Shown: positions 39,826 through 50,720 of the stretch, one piece after another
Numbering within the stretch: the stretch's first letter is position 1
Layout: each line of letters starts with the position of its first letter
Assembly: GCA_011009095.1 (NCBI GenBank)
Contig: VTPC01005892.1
Coordinates: forward strand, 1-64,000
DNA length: 64,000 bases
From: Ignelater luminosus
Taxonomy: Eukaryota; Arthropoda; Insecta; Coleoptera; Elateridae
Reading direction: 5' to 3'
Position numbers and translations under genes: made by a program
The notes under the pieces: model-generated
Told to the model about the DNA's origin: nothing
Seen by the model: the letters and a program-made list of their open reading frames with translations, nothing else
Databases searched by the model: none

Positions 39826-41935
39826 TTACATGGAATGCAGAATAAGTTCGATTCGCCTATTCTTCATTTTTGCAAATAAATCAATAACTTTGTTATTAAA
39901 ATTGTCTATTTCGTTAACGAACACTTTTTCGAATGACAGCATTCCCAACGCGTTCAGTTTTTCTTCGTGCATCGTGTTCCTTAAAAAAGTTTTTATTCGT
40001 TTTAACATAGAAAAACGTCTCTCTGCTTCAGGGGTTGTCATGGGAATTGTTACCAAGATTTTCAGAAGTTTCGCAGTTTCGGTAAAAGTTAAATCTAAAC
40101 CATCTTGCAAAATCAGCCGTAGTAACGGTACTACACCAGATACATCACGCAACTCTTCTCGAATATACAACACTTGAAGTTCTGTTCTGAGCCGATTAAT
40201 GTTTAAAAATGGATAACACTCGACCGTTTCTTTTAAATAATTTTCTGGAAAAGACTCAGCGTACTCTCTGAATTTTCCCGCAACAAATAAATTTGCTGCT
40301 ATCAAGTGTCCGACAAAGCTAAATCTATCTTTTATTAACGATGCTATTGTGTCACATACTTCTACAGCTTCTTGTAGTCTAATTTCTGGCTCCTCACATT
40401 TTATGCGCTTAGGTTGCTCAGCATCTTCTGGGTGATTTTGCGAAATTCTATTTCCCAGAATCTCCTCCCTAATACGAAATATTTGCGTCTCGAAATTTTC
40501 GATGTCATTTTTTATTTTTGCAGGATCAGCAATTTTTTTTTGAAGCTGGTTAAAAAGAGTATCAACATAAGGCATTATCTTGTGAAAAACCGTAAGCCAA
40601 AATATAAACTTTTCGTCCTGCAGTAAACGTTGGTGGGCACTCGCTTGTTGAATTGTGGTTTGTAATTTAATTTCGTCACTGTTTTGAATAATGTCCATAA
40701 CTTCAATTAAATCAATTCTATTTTCATAGACAGTACTAACACCACGTGACTGAAAATTCCATCTCGTTTGAGATACTCGAGGTAACCTTTTTTGTACTAC
40801 CTCTTCCAGTACTTTAGTTCTTTGAGGAGAATTAGAGAAAAATGCACAGAGTCCTGTTAAATCAGCAAAAAAACCACGAACATTTTTATTCACTGAAGTT
40901 GCTTTTGTCATTATAAGATTGGCTCGGTGTGCATAGCAATGAACGAAATTAGCGAAGGGATATTTATCTTTTATTTGTTCTTGCACTCCACTCATGACAG
41001 AAGCTCCGTCATAACTTTGTGCGATAAGTTTACTAGGTTTACTACCTATTAGAAGATCAATTTCTTTTAATATACTTACACATAAAGTTTGGGAGCCCTG
41101 TCCGTCGGGGATTAAGAATTTCCAAAATCTTTCTACAGGAATTCCATTAATAACATATCTCAATATAATAACTAATTGAAATGGGTAGGCTACATCAGTG
41201 ATTTCATCAGCAATTATGGCAATGTAATCTGCCGCTTTCACTTCTTTGATAACTTCTTCGTGATAAACTTGTAGCATACATTCCAAAAGTTCATTTTGAA
41301 TCATTTTAGAAGTTCCTTTGAAAACCGTCGATTTGTCAAGATGGTCCCTTAACACACTGTCAAGTTCCGCTGAGAAATTGACAAATTCTTTAAAAATTCC
41401 TTTATTTCGAGAATCGTCGTGTTCATCATGACCCCTTAAAGCTACTTCAAATGCCCCACAAAACTTAATACAATTCACTATTTTGGATAAAACGTATCTG
41501 TTTTTTACAATTTCTTCATTTTTCTTTAAAAGCGACTGTCTATATTGAGAACTTAACTGGGTTTGTATATTGTTCTTTCCTAGCAGTTCAAAACTAAACA
41601 CACTGTTTAAATGGCCAACTGAATCCTCGTGTTTTTTAATTTTTGCTGCAAGATGTATTAAATCTGTAACACCATTTTTTGCCCATGCTTCTTCCCCTCC
41701 AAACAGAACGCAAGGAAAACAAAAAAAAAGCATTTTTTTCTTCACAACCACAAATCCAATTGTTTTTAGAATAAACAGCACTATTAAATTTCCGAGTAAC
41801 TTCTTTGTTTTTCACATTTTGTTTATTTACCAAATTTAAATCGGGTAGAGGTCTATTTAATCTTTTAACTTCCAGTTTTTCGTCAAACGAATAACTGGAA
41901 AAGGATTTTATCAATAAATTTTTTATCTCGTTCAT
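39826..41935 (-). pseudogene. hAT transposase, ZMYM1-like, single frameshift (near intact)
   Basis: The N-terminal frame 41935-41636 reads MNEIKNLLIKSFSSYSFDEK and RPLPDLNLVNK, then VYSKNNWIC, the start of the TTF-type finger. The main frame ends at 39826 and contributes CFPCVLFGGEEAWAK (finger end), GAFEVALRGHDEHDDSRNKG (DUF4371-like region), IAIIADEITDV and LIAQSYDGASVMSG (first two catalytic Asp) and TTPEAERRFSMLKRIK with LNALGMLSFEKVF (catalytic Glu and hAT dimerisation domain). The two frames differ by one base, and the break falls in a run of nine T (minus strand) at about 41721-41729. Apart from this, about 690 residues are uninterrupted. It may be a recent lesion or an assembly error. 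Terminal inverted repeats were not found. Such genes are often annotated as ZMYM1-like host genes. Confidence 0.88.
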
Positions 41936-42600
41936 TTTTTACACGACACGCCTATCGTAAATACTGCCGTAACCAACCCAACTTGGCGTAAACTACGACT
42001 GACTACGTGCGGTTTATGCATTGCTCAACTTCTCCATTTGGTAGTTGTACCCCCCACTCTATTTCACGAGCTGCGCTGGTAACAATAATCTAACGTTAGT
42101 ATCCTACACTGCGGCTTGAGCAGAGCCAGTATATGCTCAGCCGTCAGCTTGTTTGTTGTTCATCGTCCGCTACCGTTCTCGTTACGTTTTGTATTTAAAA
42201 ATAATTTTTAATTTTTAGCAACAGTTTTAAAATTAAATTTTATTGAATATAGTAAATACCATATTTGATAGCGAGAATAAAAAAAACTTTGAACGTCCTA
42301 AATCTCAATTTTGTGTATGTAAAGCTTTTTTATTGCTAGTATAACTATGAAATTTTCTACAAATTCATCACTGTTTTCTTTTTAAAAATATTAACAATTG
42401 AAAAAGCAACTAAGAACAGAAACGAACAATTTAATATAACTAATAAAGTCAATATCATGTTGTATAATTACTTTTACTTTAGACGGTCATAATCAAGGAA
42501 AAAAAGTTTATTAATTTTGAGAAATATTAATGAAGAATAATATTGTTGATATTGTAATGTTCTTTTTATATAAAATGTTTACTTATATTTAATAATATTT
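41936..42600. other. 5-prime flank of the hAT gene, then AT-rich DNA
   Basis: Bases 41936 to about 42180 are relatively GC-rich and likely to be the 5-prime non-coding end of the hAT element; CTCAGCCGTCAGCT here resembles CTCAGCCGCCAGCT near 20853 beside the related hAT relic. The rest is AT-rich with no feature. Confidence 0.4.
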
Positions 42601-42933
42601 ATTTTCCCTTAATTTATTACAATTTATTTCCAGTATTTATTTACACTAAATTATTTATTTATTTATGTACAGAAGAATTTATTTATCACGAATTAACATT
42701 TATTTCGTTCGTAACTACTAGCTGCTTGACTGTAGAACTGCCTTCTGCTCGGTCAACGCCGCCTTATATTCGTTTCCGCGTGGTTCTTGATGAGCCCAGA
42801 AAGTTCGCGTTCCTTCTGGAACATTCGACGGTGGAAAAGTCTCGATAGTTCGAGATTTCTCCGGCACATTCGACTAGCTTGTTCGAGACTGTTCGGGACT
42901 TTTTCTAAAATATTCTAGGGGTGGCGCGTTACA
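42600..42933 (-). mobile_element. LTR-like block (possible solo or 3-prime LTR)
   Basis: Read on the minus strand from 42933 the block starts TGTAACGCGCCACC, as LTRs start with TG, and has a GC-rich U3-like part with repeated heat-shock-like TTC/GAA modules (AGAATATTTTAGAA, TTCCAGAAGGAA). A TATA-like ATATAAGGCGG follows about 165 bp in, then an AT-rich tail with several AATAAA. The 3-prime boundary (..CA) and target duplication were not found. It lies downstream of, and in the same orientation as, the gag-protease remnant at 43.9-45.2 kb, so it may be that element's 3-prime LTR. Confidence 0.4.
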
Positions 42934-43019
42934 GTATTATACATTTTGAATTTTACACGATGAAATCCACAAATTTTAAAGAAACACATCTTTGACACTG
43001 TAATGTAGCAGAGAAAATC

Positions 43020-43722
43020 GCTACAATGGGGTCGTTTCCTAAAATGGATTAATTGAAATCTAAACACATATTATCATTCTAGACAGGATATATAGTTAAT
43101 ATCCATTAACAGTTTTGTCCGTAATTAGATAAATTGATAACTAAAGAGTTATAAGGAAATAAAATAATTTTTCTTCACTAGTGATGTCACAGTTCGTCGG
43201 TAGACGGTCTGTACAAATAGTAGAGCTGACAACGTCGCAATCACGTTGTGTCTTTGCTGCCATTCGTTAGTTGTCGGGTTTCTCTGCTTTGTCGATTTCA
43301 ACTAAAGATATTACAATTATCTGCATTTTTTTACGACTGTTACTGACTATTGTTTTGTGATTTATTGGTTAGCTTATTTGTATAAAACAAATATTTCGCG
43401 CTTCTTCGTTTTACAAACAACCGACATAATACCGCATAACCTCAACAATTCGAAAATTCAAACTTCTAAGCGCCTTCTACAAACCGACAGCATCCGCATC
43501 CGGCGCTCCACACGCAAGCGCTCCCGTTTTCAACGTTGTCATATCGTCAAAGGTTTGTGACGTCACAGGAGTGGCAGGAAAAGTTTTTTGAATTTTTAAT
43601 TGAAAAAAATAGTGAAAATAGAAGCAGAAAAAACCTGAAAAAAATGCCAGCGTTAATTTAAAGCGAAAGCAACCCAAATAAGCAAAAATAATATTTTAGG
43701 AAACGACCCCATTAGTAGCGGT
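43020..43722. mobile_element. MITE-like element, ~700 bp, ends AATGGGGTCGTTTCCTAAAA
   Basis: The left end CGCTACAATGGGGTCGTTTC with CTAAAAT and the right end (43690-43722) are inverted with one single-base gap, giving about 27 bp of TIR. The interior is more GC-rich than its flanks in 43180-43560 and holds TGATGTCACAG near 43183 and TGACGTCACAG near 43558, 375 bp apart. No protein is recognisable, although 43357-43560 is open. Target duplication not resolved and superfamily unknown. Confidence 0.6.
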
Positions 43723-43859
43723 ACCTATCTCATATGGGTCAAGGGCAAAGTAATTGCGATATGTACTTAAAATCCTAATCAAACGTTACACTGCTTGTTT
43801 GCACTGCATATGAGTCTGGTTCTCATTTTATCGTCGAGGAGAATATTCGGCCTGTAATT

Positions 43860-45250
43860 TTAAGACGGGGATCTCTTGGGCTCTTGGGTACAACGGCAAC
43901 TTAGTCCGATATTAATAATATCTGCATTCGACAAGTTCGCTATTGGTAGATAAGAATGTTTCCCCGGACTTCTACTTAAGATCGTTCTAGGAAGAAGCCG
44001 CTTGCTACCTTCTTCTAACCCCGAACTCGCGATCACAAACGAATGTTGATAACACGATTTCGAGCTAACACCATCGCGTTTTTGGCCCAAAGCACGACCT
44101 TGCCCTAGTTCTGCACTCTTATCGTTTATGTATTTAATCGTTAGCGCTTCACTGTCTCTCACGATTAAGATGTCGCCTAACTCCGTTAGAGGTTGCCCAA
44201 TAAGGAAAAGAATCAACTAAATCGAAATCTGGAACTATTTACGCTTCGATATTTTCTGACTTCATCTACATAGAGTTCGAGATTCCTGCAGACCAGAAAC
44301 GCAACACTTCCACTCCCATACCCACGGATTGCAATTGCAGAAGCTGTATCTACGAGAAATAAAAGTTTTTTCAATTTTCCACATCGACATAGGCACGTGA
44401 TGGTTGGTCATTGATGAAAATGCTTTTAAAATAAGCATAAAATAAGTTTCACGGTTTGGTCTTTGCGGTATTAGTCTGCATAATGTCCACCGGTGTTGTT
44501 TTTATAACAAAGTATCGATACTGGTACGGTACGACCACCGGAAAGTCCCGCTTTGATCACTGTTTCAGTGAATGAACCAGCTTCATTGGCTTCTGAAACT
44601 GTCGACTTTGTGCAAACTCTTACTTTATTGGTATTGATTTTGTGAGGTACGTTCTACTACCTAGTCCTTGGCCCTTCTTATCATCTTGACATGTTCTAAA
44701 ATACCCTAGTAGTAGCACGATTACCAGCCTGAGCCGAGTTATCCCACCGATCAAACACTATATACAGCCGCGGTGAGTAGAGTGCTCTTTTCATAGAAGT
44801 AAGTATCTTAAATACGATTTGTTAGAACGCTTCTCACCAGCTAACATACGGCGTAAAGTTTTGCAATAGCGAAAAGTATTCTGCAACTCGATTTTCCACT
44901 CTGCCCAAGAGAATTCTATCGTTGGAAATACTTTATGTCAAATTTCCGCTAATCCCCTCAATTTAGACAAGACGTGGTAGATTGTAGTCTGGTCCGTCCA
45001 GTCAAAAAACTCCTTAATTCGTCAATTTTGGAACATCAATCCTCAACGGCTTGTTGTCGATGTTTCGGGTTAATTCAGTTATTAAGTGACCCCGAAAATG
45101 CTGCGAAGGTGAATGGATGCGGTACTCAACGCCGAAAAAAGACCTGCCCCTACAACACAGTGCACAGTGCTGTAATGCAAACGCTTAGGGTGGTGCAACT
45201 CCTCATCGGAAGTATTTGGTGTAGTTTACGTGTTTAGTCATATTTAGATA
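43860..45250 (-). mobile_element. Ty3/gypsy-type retrotransposon remnant (gag and protease region)
   Basis: Minus-strand translation gives, in order, FSWAEWKIELQNTF and MLAGEKRSNKSYLRYL (about 44925-44800), the Trp-centred core of retrotransposon gag. Next comes KLLFLVDTASAIAIRG (about 44375-44325), an aspartic protease active site with VDTAS in place of VDTGS. The frame at 44216-43860 reads FVIASSGLEEGSKRLLPRTI and SYLPIANLSNADIINIGL, which fits the segment between protease and reverse transcriptase in Ty3/gypsy elements. Several frameshifts separate these parts. The reverse transcriptase, RNase H and integrase are missing. Alignment to families is by eye. Confidence 0.5.
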
Positions 45251-48200
45251 TTGGTATAAGGATTATGTGGAATCACAGCCTCCTGTTGATACAAGTAACT
45301 CCAAATCAACTGATTCGCAGTTTTAGTAGCGTATTCTCCGCGGAAACTAAAAGAGTTGCAAATAGTTAGGACAAGATAAAACAGTTCTATTTACTAGTAA
45401 AATGTCCATTTCCGTGTCTACCAAATTCACCCACAAAGCCAACAGTTTAATCAATAATCACTTACTCAGATGTAACTAATGTATTTAAAAATACCAGTGT
45501 AGGTATTATTCATTATTCATTAAATTTATTTAATAATCAATTGTTCGATTTTATTAAAAACCAGACAACACAAGGTGAAAACATCTACATAATTAATATT
45601 TATTTACCAACTCGTTTGCTATCTTTTTCACTATGAAATAACTTCGCTTCGATTTGCAAAAGGAAACTTTGATTGACTTTTATAAAGCATATCCAAATGT
45701 TCCTTCCTTATTACCTATATGGACTCTCGGACGATTAATGCGCACCTCCCTATTTGTGTATTAAGGCCGCTTCGTTTTGCCGTAACACTTGCCTATACAG
45801 TTTCGCGCCTTATAAAGTAAGACGAAGTATGTGTATGAAAAATCTTAACACTTACTCAGAGCAAATTGCGGCTCAACAACATTTAGGTTCTGCTTGAAAT
45901 TTGCGAAAAGTTCGCAAACAAATTTGAACTCGATTTTATGATTTTTGTTTTTTGCAGTGATGGGAAGCCAACTTGTTAGGCATTATAATTAGAAGCATGG
46001 CTGATTTAAGGCATTATTCTTGTGAATTTCTTTCTGACTAATCTGGCGGTTCAAAATTTTAATTCATTTAGTTTAATTCAGTTTGTTTAAACAACTATGA
46101 TTATGGGTTGTGTTCCTTTTTTTTAATACCGTTACCAACTTTTTTCTCCTTACACAAACGTGTATTGAAGTTGCTTTATCTGTCAAACAGTTTTGTTGCA
46201 AAATCTTTATTTATATGAGAAAAAGTTTCTTTAAAAAAACATTCCTTTCTTCACTGTGAGCACCGACTAGTCATATGACTCAGTGAATTCCATTTTAAAC
46301 CTGGAAAACTTATTCCTAATTCCAGGCCCGTTATACCCTGTATATTCGTACATATTTAGAATGTCTACTTGATTTTTCTATCTTACACATTAATTGTCTA
46401 TCAAGTTAGCCAAAAAGCTAATGAAAAAGTTCTCTCGGTGTGCCACTTTGTGTTTATTTCCGTCTCTATCATACAAAAATTCAGAATTAAAGCAGTGTTT
46501 ACACGTTAAAATAAGAATTTCTTTTAGAAATAGCCACCCAACATACAGCCAGTAGCAATTCAGTTTGAGGTAAAGTAAGTCCCATGTTGCAAAAGATACC
46601 TTACATTTACCCAAACAGAAGTATTCCTAAACCCTACAAAAAAAGGTAACATTGGCAGGCAACGTCTCTGTTCTCTTTAAGGATCATTTTTCAATCTTGA
46701 ACTATCAAGAGTTAGCCAAAAAAGAATTTCAATTTGCAGCTGCCTTCGACAAACAGATTTTTTTACTGTTTCTGAAATATTAAAGAGATATCCTTGGTTT
46801 AACAAATTCAATCTGGGGTATGATCCATAAAGAAAGTCGACAAGAAAATTATACAAAATATTTATAGATATTTGGCTAACTGTGATTAGTGGACCAGAAT
46901 GGTATTGGTCGTTAGGAAATTACAACCTAGGTATTAGCTTTTTATCTTGTTCTCTGCGCTAATTACGAACCAATTTAGATTTCATTCCATACCAATTAGG
47001 AAAGCAGGGAAATTTTCAAAATAATTGTAATTTTTGTTACAATTGACAATTATTGCATAATTTCTACCGTCAAATATCATCAGTACCTATCTATAGCATG
47101 CTATACTATCTTGCTTAACAATAGCAAAACATAGAGTTTGGTTTATTAAATATCAATTATTTTAACCAAATTGAGAAGGTAAACTAATAAACGCAACTGT
47201 TCTGTTGTGAAAATCACATGGTAAAGAAACAATTGTTTGCTATTTACAATTTTAAGTGGTAAGGATAATATTGGTGATATGATCACTACGAAATCTAAAA
47301 CTTAAAAGTGACAGAACAATAAAAACATACCCTAAGTATTCCTTTCATTTAACTGCAAATGTGATCAAGTTAAACAAGTAATTATTGATAAAGCTCCTTG
47401 CTTAACACTACTGTCAAATTCAAATTAATGCAACCGAAACAAAAGATAAGTACTACTGTTTGTTTATACTTCATGTGAATGAACATTGGCCATGATTTAT
47501 TGTTGTAAAATCATCGATTTTGATTTATAATACGTCAGGAAATATTCCTACTAGATCTCAAATAAGACAATTTTTCAGATAATAATGTAATATGACTATG
47601 AGTCACGTGAATCAAAATTTAAACCTAACAAAGAATGGATTTACAAATCGATTTTATCGGTACATTCGATAGTTCATTGTCGTTTGACTTATTCTCGTTC
47701 AATTATATTATATATAATGCACCTATGTGATAAATCAAACAATATCAGAACTCATATTACCCAAAAGTGTTGACTGCAATTTTAAATATTTATCTGCATA
47801 CCTGCATTAAGCAAGATTCGATACAATAAAAAACAAATACCATGCGTTAGTACATTATCTTCAAACTATGAAACCCAACGAAGATAAAATCTAGTAATCG
47901 CTCAAGTAGAAACGTCCTTATGAGCATGAAATTAAAAAAAAAGTTCATTCCGCGCCAACATCGTAAAATATGAACAGATATAATTATACCTACAACAGGT
48001 AGTAAAAGCACCAAGCGGAAGTACGGGAGGGTTCCCAAAAATGATCTTCAAATGGTTAATGACTAATGGGAAAAATATTTAATAACTTTTGTATTTTTCA
48101 AATCTTAAAAAAACAACAAAAAATGCTTGATAATAATAATGATGAATGAGCTATAATAATATTACACAATAGTCAATTAGAAATGTCAACTTACGCGACC

Positions 48201-50229
48201 TGTTAGCCCATATCACCACCAATCATCAAGTTTCGGTGGTCATTAACATTATAATAAACCGGAAGAACCATCACAATATAATACTCTAACCTTACTATAA
48301 TAATATCGCGTATAACTGTACCATATAACAAGTGTAGCAATAGAATATAATTTTTTTGTTATGTGGATACAAGGCCAAATAGTATGATAAGAGATAAAAA
48401 TGAGTAGACACGAGAACACAGTTTGTTCACATCGGATTTCAAAGTGAACCACTCTTGCAGAACATTTCCGTCGATGTTACTGATAACAAAAATTATTGTC
48501 TTCATACGATGTACAAATTGATTACAGATTGGAATTAAAATAAAAATGCGAGTAAGAATCAACTACTACCGCCAAATCCAAATGTAGATATACAGGTTTT
48601 ACTCTGTACTAGGTATATGTCTCGTGACTTGTATAGCTGAATAAAGCCCGGCATCTTCTCAACGATTCCAATATTTAATTGCAAAAGTCTTTAAACAACT
48701 CCATTAAAATAAAAGAAACATGATTGTGTTCCTTTCTAGTTTGGTCTGACAATTTGGTGTCAACAAATAAAAGAATAGTTATAGTGGGTATTCCAAAATG
48801 TATAATCTATGTAGATAAACCCAACCAATCTTGGTGTAAATCATACAGAAAAACTGCGATGTCTCAAAACTCGTTACATCTTGGAAGACCAGTAAAAGGT
48901 ATATCTAGATACTGGTAACAAATGAAAAATGTTGCAAACGCAATTATATTGCTTGGGAAACGTGAAGCAATCACTTAAAACTTGATCAGAAAACAGTGGT
49001 AATAAAGCCAAAACAATACAAGAAACTCGATTGGTTTTGGCAAACAAAATACCTATACCTATACAGAATTAAACGACTGCAACATTAGGAAGAACATGAA
49101 TCAAGCTTGATAAGTTAATTAAAAATGAAAAAGAGTAAACCGTAACATGATAGTGCAAAGTGATAGTCCATGGTAGAGTTTATCAAAGATGTAGTAAAGT
49201 TCTTTTCGCCAGAAACCAGCACATTGTAGATGTCATTGCGTTGTAAACAAAACAATACTTTTCGACAACAAAACTAAAAGTCCAAACAAAAACAATTGAA
49301 GGAAAGTATAAAACCAATTTAAATGGTTCCAAAAACAGGACAAAAAGTTTTTATTAATAATACAAGTTACCCAAAACGAAGATTGTACAGGGATGACTGG
49401 TAAATGAGCTTGATCAAAGTGTGATATGGAGATCCTGAACATAAAGAATCGATATGATCCGTAGACCAAAATTGATATAATTCAATGATATTGACATTGC
49501 TATATTATCTTTGTTGGTCTGTTGATAATATAACACTAAATCTTCCCATGGCACTTGATCAATTTTATCATCTATGCTCATATCAGAATATTGATATATC
49601 AATACCATACTACCCTATCTGAAGTATCAGTATAGGGCAAGTGAAGTCCTATAAGGACTTGCATCGCTTCTGTATTAGTCACTCTAAACTTACTTTGAAG
49701 ATGTAACCAATAAAATACTCGATTATTTTTAAACGCATTCACCAAAATTGTCAAAAATAACATAAAAGACAATTTTATATAAACTGTACGATAACCTAGA
49801 AATTTATTTACAATACTACAAATATTTACAAATAAAAACATAATAAACAAATTTAGAAAAAACAAAATTTAGATTCCTTGCTAAAAAATTTAACTTCGAT
49901 TGACAATTTTACTTAAGATTTGTACTACGTAAACGTATATCACGTTAAATTTAAATTCACAGCGACATGCCGCAACTTTCTAATACGGTATTGCTATTAT
50001 ACCGGTATTTTTAAATAAAGTTTCTTTAACTTTTCGTTGCTTTTGCTGAATAATTAACTGTGAAACACGTCAACACAAACTTAAGTATCACAATAACAAA
50101 GATGAATTTAAAGAAAAAAACAACAAATAAAAACAAAAGAACAAAACGACTTTATACTTACAGCATTGTAAATAAGTTTGAGCTCAATTAAAAAAACGTA
50201 ACAGAATAATAAGTTCTTAAATTAGAAAG
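45251..50229. other. AT-rich DNA, no gene seen
   Basis: No protein motif, transposon end or RNA gene was recognised in nearly 5 kb. The open frames (for example 46614-46390 and 49865-49599) are short, hydrophobic and AT-driven. Confidence 0.4.
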
Positions 50230-50720
50230 TCACACTCCGCCAACGATGATAATTATACAGATATAAAATGCAAGTTAGGAATTATCTTCTAACCCAAACA
50301 ACACGCGGCGATTACGAAACCTTCAAATTGAAGCAGCGCGCTAAGCTAAAATTGTATTTGCACAAAGTACGTTTCCAACGTTTTCGGATCGTTGTTGGAG
50401 AGAACGGAGAATTTACCGACTGCGCTTCCTTTCCACGTTCAGGGACCCAAGAATGAGGGGAACGGGGACAGGGCCTGAAACCTAAAATGGTCCAATGGTT
50501 AGTCGGCGAATAAGGTGGGGACAACACATGCGCTCAAAAACTGAACCATTTGGTATACCATGGTAAGTGGGGGAAAACCGATAAGCGAAACTTGTGAAAC
50601 TCCTTTGTTCGCATCAGCGCAGGCATGAAACTTGTTTATGTTCGTTTTTGTGGTCGCATAGATAGCAACTACTGCTAATGGAATGCGACCCGATTACTAT
50701 ATAACTATCACGTAGGCAGT
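50230..50720. other. GC-richer island, possible transcription start region
   Basis: This segment stands out from long AT-rich flanks by higher GC and CpG (ACACGCGGCGATTACG, GCAGCGCGC, GAACGGGGACAGG). Both strands have open frames of 60-70 codons (50268-50456 plus, 50527-50312 minus) with no recognisable similarity. It could be a 5-prime UTR or promoter of an undetected gene or a repeat fragment. I see nothing to choose between them. Confidence 0.3.

Noticed and set aside
39803-40177. 124-codon plus-strand frame
   Set aside because: It is antisense to the conserved hAT dimerisation domain.
39440-42110. Terminal inverted repeats of the ZMYM1-like hAT element at the two ACTGCGGCT sites
   Set aside because: The copies at 39483 and 42107 are in the same orientation, so they cannot be inverted ends, and the flanks show no 8-bp duplication.
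44974-45237. 87-codon plus-strand frame as a host gene
   Set aside because: The minus strand of the same interval continues the gag-like remnant. The plus frame has no similarity.
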